Assembly: GCF_007827815.1 (NCBI RefSeq)
Contig: NZ_VITH01000006.1
Location: 186,001 to 250,000, forward strand
Source: Azospirillum brasilense
GTDB lineage: Bacteria; Pseudomonadota; Alphaproteobacteria; Azospirillales; Azospirillaceae
Direction: 5' to 3'
Length of the DNA: 64,000 nt
Each line of letters starts with the position of its first letter. Within the stretch, counting starts at the first letter, position 1. Under the pieces are notes generated by a model that did not search any database, was not told the DNA's origin, and was given only the letters and a program-made list of their open reading frames with translations. The translations under genes and the position numbers were made by a program. Positions 1 through 7,659 of this stretch are shown in pieces.

Positions 1-305
1 ACGGCCTCGACCCGTCGCGGTTCTGGGTCCGGCGCCGGTTCGGCGGCGGCCAGCGGCGGCTCCGCGTCGGGCTCTCCGCGACCGTCCGGGCCTCCCCCCG
101 CTTCGCCGGCCGTTTCCACGCCGCTTCCCAGCACGATATCGACGCTGACCGCCTCTGGGACCGGCACAGTCGGTGTCTCGACCGTGGCGATCAGCAGGCC
201 CAGCAAGGCGGCATGGGCCAGGGCGGACAGGGCGAAAGCCCAGGGTGCCCATGGCCCATCCCCCTCCCCAAGACTCACCGTATCGCCGACACGCATGCCG
301 TCCAT
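1..305 (-). CDS. TonB-family energy-transducing protein, N-terminal part (cut by window edge)
   Basis: The reading frame runs off the left edge, so only about 101 N-terminal residues are visible. They show a short cytoplasmic tail, one membrane helix (about residues 20-41, WAFALSALAHAALLGLLIAT) and then an acidic, proline-rich stretch. That is the architecture of TonB: an inner-membrane anchor and a periplasmic spacer that carries proton-motive energy to outer-membrane receptors. The gene lies 35 bp downstream of a TonB-dependent receptor on the same strand, which supports the call. The start is ATG at 305; a second in-frame ATG at 296 is possible and neither has a clear ribosome binding site. 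The diagnostic C-terminal TonB domain is outside the window, so a TolA-like protein cannot be excluded. Confidence 0.72.
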   Translation of the reverse strand, partial: MDGMRVGDTVSLGEGDGPWAPWAFALSALAHAALLGLLIATVETPTVPVPEAVSVDIVLGSGVETAGEAGGGPDGRGEPDAEPPLAAAEPAPDPEPRRVEA

Positions 306-340
306 GCTCAGACCCTGTGGTCAGCCCGCCGTCTTCCGCG

Positions 341-2434
341 TCAGAACTGGTAGCGCGCGCCGAGATAGAAGCTGCGCCCCTCCTCCGGATAGCCGTCCAT
401 GAGCTGGTAGTTGCGGTCGGTGATGTTGCGGACCACGGCCTCCGCCTCCACACCCTTGACGATCTCGTAGGAGACCTTGAGGTTCGCCAGCGCGTAGGCG
501 CCGGTGCGGTAATAGGCGGTCTGCGCGGAGTTGCTGGTCCAGCGGGTCGAGGAGACCTCCAGCGACGGCACGACGTGCAGCGCCTCGACGGGCTGGACAT
601 CGGCGTAGGCGAACAGCTTGTGCGTCGGCGTGCCGGTCGGCTTGGGCTCCGGGGTGCCCACGGCGTCGAGCGTGCGGACCAGCAGCGTGTAATTGCCGCC
701 GATCTCCAGCCATTCGGACAGCAGCGTGCGCGCCGACAGCTCGAACCCGCGGTCGAAGCCGGACCCGACGTTGCGGTTCTGCGTCACCAACTGGCCGTTG
801 TAGAGGATGTTCACCGGCTGGATGGCGTCGGTCAGGTCGTTGACGAACACCGCCCCTTCCAGGCGGGTGTTGCCGAAGACCTGCTCGGACGCGCCGATCT
901 CGTAATTGATGGCGCGTTCCGGCTTCAGCCCCGGATTCGACACGGCACCGCCGAAGCGCGAGCTGAAGCGCTCGAACAGCGTCGGGAAGCGGGTGCGGCT
1001 GGACACGCTGGCGTGGGTCTCGCCGGTGGCGCTGGTGCGCCAGATCACCGCGCCCTGCCAATTGAAGGCGTCCATGCCCTTCGTCGGGTAATTCACGAAA
1101 CGGCCAGTGTTGGTGCCGTCCCAGTCCTGGGCCTTGCGCAGGTCGCGCCAGTCGTAGCTGGCGCCGGTCACCACATCCACCGCCCCGGTGGCGTGGAAAG
1201 TGTTCTCCAGCGCGACCGAATAGGTGTCCTCGACGCTCGTCTGGTTCGGTTCGCGGAAGCGCGGCGCGTAGAGGGTCTGGAACTCCTCGTGCTCGTCGCG
1301 GCGGACGTGGATAGCGCCCTTCAAAGTGTTGCGCGGAATCAGGTCGGTGCCCAGTTCCACGCCGCCGCCATAGGCGCGGTCGTCATAGATGCTGGTGAAG
1401 GCCCGCGACGTGCTCTGCCGGACGTAGCGGCGGTCGTCGTAGGAATCCAGCTTGTTGTCGAAGGTCGAATGGAACAGCCGCGTCTTGACGTAGGACTTGT
1501 CGCCAAGCTGTGTGCGCGAATTGAAGGACAGGTTCTGCACCGCCCATTCCGGCCATTTCCAATAGCGCATGGTCTGGCTGCTGGCCGGGTCGTCGGTGTG
1601 CAGCGGGGCGCCCTTCGAGCCGTTCTGCTTCAGCACGTTGAAGGAGTATTCGTCGGTGTCGTTGGGCGTGATGCCGAACTTGGCGTTCACCCGCCAGTCG
1701 CGGCTGTCCGACCCCTCGCGCCGGCCGCCATTCTCGTTGGCGGTGGGCGTGTAGTCATCGGACAGGCGGAAGAAGTTCTGCTCGACCTTGGCGATGCCGC
1801 CCTGAATGTAGAAGCGCTCCTGCTTCGTCCCGGCGCTGGCGCTGGTCAGATAGCCGGAGAAGGCGCCGGTGGCGTCGAGGTTGATGCCGGTGCGCAATTC
1901 CCCTTCCAATTCGCGCGTCGGCTTGCGGCTGACGAGGTTGATCGAGCCGCCGAGCCCGCCCGGCCCGTCGAGAACCGACGCGTAGCCCTTGGCCACCTGG
2001 ATCTCGGCCAGATCGCCGGTCAGGAACCGGCCGAGGTCGAATCGGTTGTCCGCCGGCAGATAGAGCTGCACGCCGTCCAGATAGAGCGGCACCTGGAACC
2101 GGTCGTAGCCGCGCACCGTGACGTAGCGCTCGTTGCGCGGGCCGCGGGTGGTGGCGATGCTGACGCCCGGCAGCAGGTCGAGCGCGCGGTCCAGCCGCTC
2201 GCGGTTGAAGCGGGCGATGTCCTCCGACGACAGGACGGAGCCGCCGACCGGAGTGCCGCCGGCCGCCTGGGCCGTCGCGTTGATCTGGCCCAGCCGGTAG
2301 ACCGGCTCGTCGGGCGCGGCCGTTTGAGCGGGAGTTTGACCGGCTGTTTGGGCGGTGGATTGAGCCAAGGCGGGGGCGTTCTGCGCGGCGGCCATCACGG
2401 CCGACGACGCAGCGGCAAGCAGCAATCGTCTCAT
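341..2434 (-). CDS. TonB-dependent outer-membrane receptor
   Basis: 697-residue outer-membrane receptor. Residues 1-25 form a signal peptide ending in ALAQ. A plug domain follows at about 60-165 (LPGVSI, the YLDGVQL segment, GPGGLGGSINLVSRKP), then a 22-strand-type barrel that ends in an aromatic residue (GARYQF), as outer-membrane barrels do. The length fits siderophore or metal-chelate receptors without an N-terminal STN signalling domain. An AGGAG site lies 5 bp before the ATG. It sits third in a minus-strand operon after a periplasmic binding protein and a di-heme oxidoreductase, with a TonB-like gene downstream. The ligand is not visible from sequence; an iron or other metal complex is the natural guess from the neighbours. 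Confidence 0.9.
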   Translation of the reverse strand: MRRLLLAAASSAVMAAAQNAPALAQSTAQTAGQTPAQTAAPDEPVYRLGQINATAQAAGGTPVGGSVLSSEDIARFNRERLDRALDLLPGVSIATTRGPRNERYVTVRGYDRFQVPLYLDGVQLYLPADNRFDLGRFLTGDLAEIQVAKGYASVLDGPGGLGGSINLVSRKPTRELEGELRTGINLDATGAFSGYLTSASAGTKQERFYIQGGIAKVEQNFFRLSDDYTPTANENGGRREGSDSRDWRVNAKFGITPNDTDEYSFNVLKQNGSKGAPLHTDDPASSQTMRYWKWPEWAVQNLSFNSRTQLGDKSYVKTRLFHSTFDNKLDSYDDRRYVRQSTSRAFTSIYDDRAYGGGVELGTDLIPRNTLKGAIHVRRDEHEEFQTLYAPRFREPNQTSVEDTYSVALENTFHATGAVDVVTGASYDWRDLRKAQDWDGTNTGRFVNYPTKGMDAFNWQGAVIWRTSATGETHASVSSRTRFPTLFERFSSRFGGAVSNPGLKPERAINYEIGASEQVFGNTRLEGAVFVNDLTDAIQPVNILYNGQLVTQNRNVGSGFDRGFELSARTLLSEWLEIGGNYTLLVRTLDAVGTPEPKPTGTPTHKLFAYADVQPVEALHVVPSLEVSSTRWTSNSAQTAYYRTGAYALANLKVSYEIVKGVEAEAVVRNITDRNYQLMDGYPEEGRSFYLGARYQF

Positions 2435-2473
2435 CGGACTCCTGAGGGGAAGGGCGTCAGCGGAAGGTGTGGA

Positions 2474-3907
2474 TCAGAGCGAGGCGAGGAAGGACAGCAG
2501 CGCCGCGCGGTCGGCGGTGGGCAGGGCACGCACGGCGTCGGCGCTGCCCTGGGCCTCGCCGCCGTGCCACAGCACGGCCTCCAGCGGGTTGCGGGCGCGG
2601 CCGTCGTGCAGATAGGCGGGGTGATCGGCGATCAGCGGGACGAGGCCCAGCCCCCACAGCGGCGTCGTGCGCCACTGCCGCCCGCCGGCCCGGTGGTCGG
2701 GCCGCCCATCGGCCAGCCCGTCGCCCAGGTCGTGCAGCAGCAGGTCGCTGTAGGGATGGATCGTCTCTCCGCCCAACCCAGGCAGGCGCGGGTGCTCCGC
2801 CGTCTCCAGGCTGGGGGCATGGCAGCGGGCGCAGCCGGCCTCCGCGAAGACGGCCTCGCCGCGGCGCACCGCCGGGTCGCCCGCGTTGCGCCGGGGCGGC
2901 GGCTGGAGCGCCAGCGTGTAGAGATGGATGGTGTCGAGCATCGCCTCGGACAGTTCCGGCTGCGGCCCCTCGTCCTTGGCGGCATAAGCGGCGCAGGCGT
3001 CCTGCGCCTCCGGACAGTTGGGCTCCGGATAGAGGCGCGTGGTGATGCCGAGGTCGCCGACGAAGGCCCCGGCGATCTGCTGGCGCACGGTCGGTTGGTT
3101 GGCCTTCAGCCCGAAGCGGCCGAGCGCCTCCACCCCGGCCTCGCGGTCCCAGACGCGGTTGGGTTGGCCGGAGACCACGCCCTCGCGCGCCTGCGTCTCG
3201 GCCAGCGCCAGAATGACGCGCTCCGGCACCGCCTCCAGCAGGCCCAGCCCGAAGACCGGCGGCCCCATGCGCGGCGAGGTCATAACATCGCTGCCGAGCG
3301 GCCCGAAGGCCGGATCGGTGATGCGGATCTCGGGCGCGCGCAGCGGCACCTCGGTGCCGTCGGCCAGACGCTCCACCCGCTCGTGCCATGTGAAGAAGAC
3401 GCGCGCCTCCGCCGGAACGCCGGGCACCGACTGGTCGTTGATCTGGTCGCCGTAGGCGGGGTGCGGCTTCGGTCTGCCACGCGCGTCCTCGCCGGGCACC
3501 GACAGGCGGACCAGCATGGCGCGCAGCGCGTCATCAGGCCCCTGCGGCGGCTCGCCCCGCCCGTTCTTGATGTGGCAGGCGGCGCAGGACAGCCGGTTGT
3601 AGGTCGGCCCCAGCCCGTGGAACCCGCCCTCCCCCGCGAAGCCGTTCTGCACCAGCGCCCGTCCGCCGGCCTGGGCGCGGCCGACGCCGGTCCCGGCCTC
3701 CGGGTCCGGGCCGCCCGGCGTCCAGACATGGTTGAACAGGATGCGCCCGATGGTGAACTGGACGCGCTGCGCCTCGTCGGTCGGCGGCAGGGTCTGGTCC
3801 AAGGCGGAGCGCGTCGGGTTGGACGGGGCGGCGGCCTGAACCGCCGCTCCCGCCGTCGCGGACAGGGCGACCGACAGGCCGAGAAGCGCGTGGAGGGTCC
3901 GGCGCAC
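2474..3907 (-). CDS. Di-heme cytochrome c oxidoreductase (DHOR, DUF1111 / thiol-oxidoreductase-like)
   Basis: 477 residues with a signal peptide (about 1-26) and two c-type heme motifs, CAACH at 108-112 and CARCH at 359-363. Heme-spacing, length and the conserved surroundings (SCAACHIKNGRGEPP; GLADGRPDHRAGGRQWRTTPLWGLG; HDGRARNPLEAVLWHGGEA) match the DHOR family (PF06537), distant relatives of MauG and di-heme peroxidases. These act in the periplasm and their substrates are mostly unknown. The start is GTG at 3907, with an AAGGAG site inside the end of the upstream gene, whose stop lies only 3 bp away, so the genes are probably translationally coupled. Co-occurrence with a binding protein and a TonB receptor suggests a redox step in metal or chelate uptake; that is inference. 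Confidence 0.85.
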   Translation of the reverse strand: MRRTLHALLGLSVALSATAGAAVQAAAPSNPTRSALDQTLPPTDEAQRVQFTIGRILFNHVWTPGGPDPEAGTGVGRAQAGGRALVQNGFAGEGGFHGLGPTYNRLSCAACHIKNGRGEPPQGPDDALRAMLVRLSVPGEDARGRPKPHPAYGDQINDQSVPGVPAEARVFFTWHERVERLADGTEVPLRAPEIRITDPAFGPLGSDVMTSPRMGPPVFGLGLLEAVPERVILALAETQAREGVVSGQPNRVWDREAGVEALGRFGLKANQPTVRQQIAGAFVGDLGITTRLYPEPNCPEAQDACAAYAAKDEGPQPELSEAMLDTIHLYTLALQPPPRRNAGDPAVRRGEAVFAEAGCARCHAPSLETAEHPRLPGLGGETIHPYSDLLLHDLGDGLADGRPDHRAGGRQWRTTPLWGLGLVPLIADHPAYLHDGRARNPLEAVLWHGGEAQGSADAVRALPTADRAALLSFLASL

Positions 3908-3910
3908 GGG

Positions 3911-5197
3911 TCAGGGCTCCTTGGCGGCGGCCAACACGGCGCGGGCGGTGTCCGCGGCGGCGGCGCGGGCCTTGCCGATGCGCTCCGCCCAGTGCTGGTC
4001 GAGCGCCGGCGTGACCGCCAAGCCGGCGGCCTCCTCCTCCGTCACCGGCACCGCGGTGGCGAGGGCCAGCGCCTCCTCCGCTTGCGCGGCGAGGGCGGGA
4101 TCGCCCGTGCGGGCGGCGGCCCGCCGCGCCTTGTCCAGCAGAGCCAGCAGTTCGCGCAGTTCGTCCTGACGGCGGGTGATCAGCGCGTCGAACAGGGCGG
4201 CGACCGCCGGTTCGCGACGGCTGCCCCGCTCCGTCTCGTAGGCGAAGGCGCCCGCCGCGGCGAAGGGGTTGCCGGTACCCGCCGGGGCGTCCCGGTAGAC
4301 CGCGGGGCGGACCGGGTGGCGGCGGATGTCCGGGTGGAAGAGAATGCGCTGCCCCTCCTCCGACAGGGCGAAGGCGACGAAGGCGGCGGCGGCCTTCGGG
4401 TGAGGAGCGGCGGCGGTCACGCCGATGTGGGCGGGCAGCCAGGCGGTGCGCTCCGGGTAAAGGATTTCCACCGGCTTGCCGTCGGCCTGGGCGTTCAGCG
4501 CCTGGAAGTCGATGGTCGGCCCGGCGCCGCGCCGTCCCGAGGCCACGCTGTCGCCCACCCCTGGCCCGCGGTCGGCCAGCTCCGCGCCGGCGGCGATGCG
4601 TTGCAGCAGCGTCCAGCCCGCCGTCCAGCCCTCGGCCTGGAGGATGATGTCCACCAGCACCGGGGCGAAGCCGACCCGCGAGGGCACCGGGAAGGCGACG
4701 TGCCCGGCCAGCGCCGGGTCGGCGAGGTCGGCCCAGCGCCGCGGCGTCGGCAACCCGCGGTCCGCCAGATAGGCCGGATTGACCACGATCCCGTAACCGG
4801 CGACCTCGAACGCCTCGAAGCGGCCCGAGGGGTCGGACAGGGTCTGCGCCCCGATGCGGCCCGGCAGGGCCTCGCGGTCAAACTCCGGTGAAGCGATGTC
4901 CAGCGGGCGGAGCCGCCCCTCGTCGCGCAGCAGCGGGAAGTTGCGCAGCGCCGGGGTCCAGTAGACGTCCACGCCCCCCTGGTCGGCGCCGCGCAGGATC
5001 GGCATCGCCTCCCGCCCGGTCTTCCAGAGAACGCGCAGGTCCGTGCCGGGATTGGCCCGCTCGAACGCCGCCTCGAACCGCGCGACCAGCTCGTCGGGGT
5101 AGCTGGTCAGGACGAGCAGGCTCGATTCCAGGGGCTCCGCATGCAGCGCACCCGGAAGGATGCCCATCGCCAGCACAACCAACGCACGCAGTCTCAT
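3911..5197 (-). CDS. Periplasmic solute-binding protein, iron(III)/AfuA-like
   Basis: 428-residue extracellular solute-binding protein with a typical signal peptide (MRLRALVVLAMGILPGALHA). The mature part has the class II periplasmic binding fold (LTSYPDELVARFEAAFERANPG; VAGYGIVVNPAYLADRGLPTP; AFVAFALSEEGQRILFHPD), as in ferric-iron binding proteins of the AfuA/FbpA type. It carries an extra helical C-terminal tail of about 100 residues rich in Ala, Arg and Glu. The start is placed at ATG 5197, which has GGAG 7 bp upstream and gives a clean signal peptide; an in-frame GTG at 5212 would spoil it. It is the first gene of the operon with the di-heme protein and TonB receptor. No permease or ATPase genes lie in this operon within the window, which is unusual for an ABC uptake protein. 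Confidence 0.8.
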   Translation of the reverse strand: MRLRALVVLAMGILPGALHAEPLESSLLVLTSYPDELVARFEAAFERANPGTDLRVLWKTGREAMPILRGADQGGVDVYWTPALRNFPLLRDEGRLRPLDIASPEFDREALPGRIGAQTLSDPSGRFEAFEVAGYGIVVNPAYLADRGLPTPRRWADLADPALAGHVAFPVPSRVGFAPVLVDIILQAEGWTAGWTLLQRIAAGAELADRGPGVGDSVASGRRGAGPTIDFQALNAQADGKPVEILYPERTAWLPAHIGVTAAAPHPKAAAAFVAFALSEEGQRILFHPDIRRHPVRPAVYRDAPAGTGNPFAAAGAFAYETERGSRREPAVAALFDALITRRQDELRELLALLDKARRAAARTGDPALAAQAEEALALATAVPVTEEEAAGLAVTPALDQHWAERIGKARAAAADTARAVLAAAKEP

Positions 5198-5229
5198 CGC
5201 GGGCTCCGTCACAGGGGACCGATAAAGCC

Positions 5230-5258
5230 GTATCCATTCGCTATGTTTGTTTGGATAC
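5230..5258. promoter_or_regulatory. Inverted repeat upstream of the metal-uptake operon
   Basis: GTATCCA at 5230-5236 and TGGATAC at 5252-5258 form perfect 7-bp arms around a 15-bp spacer. They lie 33-61 bp before the start codon of the binding-protein gene, where a repressor or activator of this operon would be expected. No regulator gene is adjacent and no Fur-type palindrome is present here. A dyad by chance in this AT-richer stretch is possible. Confidence 0.4.
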
Positions 5259-5287
5259 AGCGCATACCGGCGTCTGTCAACGGCCGC

Positions 5288-5306
5288 TATATACGTTTAG
5301 TATATA
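5288..5306. promoter_or_regulatory. AT-rich palindrome upstream of the metal-uptake operon
   Basis: TATATAC and GTATATA form perfect 7-bp arms separated by the five bases GTTTA. It lies about 95 bp upstream of the binding-protein start and about 30 bp beyond the neighbouring inverted repeat. In a genome this GC-rich such an AT palindrome stands out. It could be an operator or part of a promoter; its partner protein is unknown. Confidence 0.4.
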
Positions 5307-5421
5307 ACCGTGAAGAAAATATGGACATGGAAACGGCACCCGCTGGCCGGGGAGCGCGCCCGCTCCCCGGCCGGCCTCACGTTACCCCGTCACTCCCAGA
5401 GCTATCGCATTTGACCCTTAT

Positions 5422-5541
5422 CACCCTCTCCCTTCTGGGGAGAGGGTGGCCCGAAGGGCCGGTGAGGGGGGTGCGCGTGGCGATACGTCCTGCAAAAGCG
5501 CAACCCCCTCACCCTAACCCTCTCCCCAGAGGGGAGAGGGG
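5422..5541. repeat. GC-rich intergenic repeat with nested inverted repeats
   Basis: Two hairpins, CCCTCTCCC/GGGAGAGGG around 5423-5447 and CCCTCTCCCC/GGGGAGAGGG around 5517-5541, flank a spacer. They are joined by an outer pairing of GGTGAGGGGG (5461 on) with CCCCCTCACC (5504 on). This layout is typical of the short dispersed palindromic elements found between genes in many proteobacteria. It lies just past the 3' end of the LivK-type gene at 5563, so it may also act as a transcription terminator for that operon. Confidence 0.6.
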
Positions 5542-5562
5542 ACTTCAAATGCAATCAACCCG

Positions 5563-6777
5563 TCACTTCACGAGAGGGCAACCGCTGTCCTTCGGGTTGA
5601 TGTAGGCCTGCTCGCCGGGGATGGTCTTGAGGATCTTGAAGTAGTCCCAGGCCGCCTTCGACTCGCCCGGCGTCTTGATCTGCGCCAGATACATGTCGTT
5701 GAAGATCCGGCCGTTGTCGGCGATCTTCGCGTCCTTCATCATCATGTCGCTGATGGGCGTGGCACGCATCTTGGCGGCGACCTTGTCCGCGTCGTCGGTG
5801 CCGGCCTCCTGCACGGCCTTCAGGTAATGCTTGACCGCCGAATAGACGCCCGCCTGGTTCATCGACGGCTTGCGCCCGGTCCGCTCCTCGAATTTCTTCG
5901 ACCAGGCGCGGGTCTCGTCGTTCATGTCCCAGTAGAAGGAGTTCGCCAGCATCAGCCCCTGCGCGGTGTCGAGGCCCAGCGCGTGGATGTCGTTGACGTT
6001 CAGCAGCAGGCCGGCCAGCGTCTGACCGCCCTGGGGAATGCCGAACTCGGCGGCCTGCTTGACCGCGTTGATGGTGTCTCCGCCGGCGTTGGCGAAGGCG
6101 ACCACCTCCGCGCCCGAGGCCTGGGCCTGCAACAGGAAGGACGAGAAGTCCGAGCTCGCCAGGGGATGGCGGACGCTGCCCTTGATGGTGCCGCCGAGCG
6201 TCTTGACGGTGTTGGCCGCCTCCGTTTCCAGCGAATGGCCGAAGGCGTAGTCCGCGGTGATGAAGAACCAGCTCTTCTTGCCCTGCTCGACCAGCGCGCG
6301 GGCGGTGGAGGACGCCACCGCGTGGTTGTCCCAGGTCCACAGGAAGCCGTAGGGGCTGCAATCCTTGCCCGTCAGGTCGGTGGAGCCGGGGCCGGACATC
6401 AGGAAGATGCGCTTCTTGTCCTTGGTGATGCCCTGCACGGCCAGCGCAGCGGCGGAGTTCGGCACGTCGGCGACGACGTCGACCTTCTCCACGTCGATCC
6501 ACTGGCGGGCGAGGTTGGCGGCGATGTCCGCCTTGTTCTGGTGGTCGCCGACGATGATCTCGATCTTGGTGCCGTTGATGGCGTTGCCGAACTCCTCGGC
6601 GGCCAGCCGCGCGGCGACCGCCGAGCCCTCGCCGTTGATGTCGGCGTAGATGCCGGACCGGTCGGACAGCATGCCGATCTTGATGACGTTGTCCGACATC
6701 TGGGCCTGGGCTGTGCCGGACGCCAGGGCGGCGAAGGCGACTCCGGCGAGAAGGCCGGCAAGACGGGTGCTGCGCAT
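5563..6777 (-). CDS. Branched-chain amino acid-type ABC transporter substrate-binding protein (LivK family)
   Basis: 404-residue periplasmic binding protein of the LivK/Peripla_BP_6 family. A signal peptide (residues 1-25, ending TAQAQ) precedes the type I binding fold: IKIGMLSDRSGIYADINGEGS, then the IEIIVGDHQNKADIAANLARQ stretch, and a C-terminal part with YLAQIKTPGES. Family members bind branched-chain amino acids but also amides, urea and aromatic or other organic acids. It is the last gene of a four-gene minus-strand operon, 41 bp after the 3-hydroxybutyrate dehydrogenase gene, and has no permease partners here. It probably delivers the operon's organic-acid substrate to a transporter encoded elsewhere. 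The substrate cannot be read from the sequence. Confidence 0.88.
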   Translation of the reverse strand: MRSTRLAGLLAGVAFAALASGTAQAQMSDNVIKIGMLSDRSGIYADINGEGSAVAARLAAEEFGNAINGTKIEIIVGDHQNKADIAANLARQWIDVEKVDVVADVPNSAAALAVQGITKDKKRIFLMSGPGSTDLTGKDCSPYGFLWTWDNHAVASSTARALVEQGKKSWFFITADYAFGHSLETEAANTVKTLGGTIKGSVRHPLASSDFSSFLLQAQASGAEVVAFANAGGDTINAVKQAAEFGIPQGGQTLAGLLLNVNDIHALGLDTAQGLMLANSFYWDMNDETRAWSKKFEERTGRKPSMNQAGVYSAVKHYLKAVQEAGTDDADKVAAKMRATPISDMMMKDAKIADNGRIFNDMYLAQIKTPGESKAAWDYFKILKTIPGEQAYINPKDSGCPLVK

Positions 6778-6818
6778 GGTTCACTCCCTAGGGTGTTGTT
6801 TTCTTGGTGGTTTGGGTG

Positions 6819-7613
6819 TCAGTGGGTCGTGTAGCCGCCGTCCACGGGGATCGCGGTGCCGGTGATCGACGCGGCGGCGTCGGAGCACAGGAAGGCGATG
6901 GCGGCGGCGACCTCCTCCGGCGGAATCAGCCGGCCGGTCGGCATGCGGTCGAGGAACACCGCCTGAAGGACCCGCTCCTCCGGCAGGCCGGTGACCTGCG
7001 CCTGCTGGGCGATCTGTTTCTCGATGATCGGGGTCAGCACCGTGCCGGGGCACACCGCGTTGCAGGTGATGCCGTGCTCCGCCACCTCGATCGCCACCGA
7101 CTTCGTCAGGCCGATGATGCCGTGCTTGGTCGCGACATAGGCGGGCTTGTGCGGGGCGCCGACCAAGCCGAGGACCGACGCCGTGTTGACGATGCGTCCC
7201 CAGCGGCGCTCCCGCATCGCGGGAAGGGCCGCCTTGATGGTGTGGAAGGCGGCGCTGAGGTTGACGGCGAGCAGCAGGTCCCATTTGTCGTCGGGGAACT
7301 CGTGCACCGCCGCCACATGCTGCACCCCGGCGTTGTTCACCAGGATGTCGATGGGGCCGAGCGCCGCCGCGGCCTCCGCCATCATCGCGCGGGCCTCCTC
7401 CGGCCGGCTGAGGTCGGCCCCCGAATAAATGATCTGTGTGCCGCTCTGCGCCGCGATGTCCGCGCACAGCCGGTCGATCTCCGTGCGGTCGCCGAAGCCG
7501 TTAAGCATCACATGGCAGCCCTGGCGGGCAAGTTCGCGGGCGGTCGCCAGCCCGATGCCGGTGGTGGAGCCGGTGACGACAGCGTTCCTGGGGGCGGCGT
7601 TCCTGTTTCGCAT
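6819..7613 (-). CDS. 3-hydroxybutyrate dehydrogenase (SDR family)
   Basis: 264-residue classical short-chain dehydrogenase. It has the NAD-binding motif TGSTTGIG near the N terminus, NNAG near residue 90, the catalytic Ser in NTASVLGLVG and the YVATK catalytic Tyr/Lys pair. The segment LVGAPHKPAYVATKHGIIGLTK and the C-terminal SITGTAIPVDGGYTTH are characteristic of bacterial D-3-hydroxybutyrate dehydrogenases, which interconvert acetoacetate and 3-hydroxybutyrate with NAD in the cytoplasm. It lies 46 bp after the BKACE gene. BKACE enzymes release acetoacetate, so this enzyme could dispose of that product. The family assignment is strong; the exact substrate is inferred from family and context. 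Confidence 0.85.
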   Translation of the reverse strand: MRNRNAAPRNAVVTGSTTGIGLATARELARQGCHVMLNGFGDRTEIDRLCADIAAQSGTQIIYSGADLSRPEEARAMMAEAAAALGPIDILVNNAGVQHVAAVHEFPDDKWDLLLAVNLSAAFHTIKAALPAMRERRWGRIVNTASVLGLVGAPHKPAYVATKHGIIGLTKSVAIEVAEHGITCNAVCPGTVLTPIIEKQIAQQAQVTGLPEERVLQAVFLDRMPTGRLIPPEEVAAAIAFLCSDAAASITGTAIPVDGGYTTH

Positions 7614-7659
7614 CTCTGTCTTTCTTTCGGGCGTCTTGGAGTCTGAGGCGTCCTGCCGG

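Noticed and set aside
173-4891. A 1572-codon open frame on the plus strand
   Set aside because: It covers three convincing minus-strand genes, is rich in Arg, Gly and Val in low-complexity runs, and lacks any domain. It is a high-GC shadow frame.
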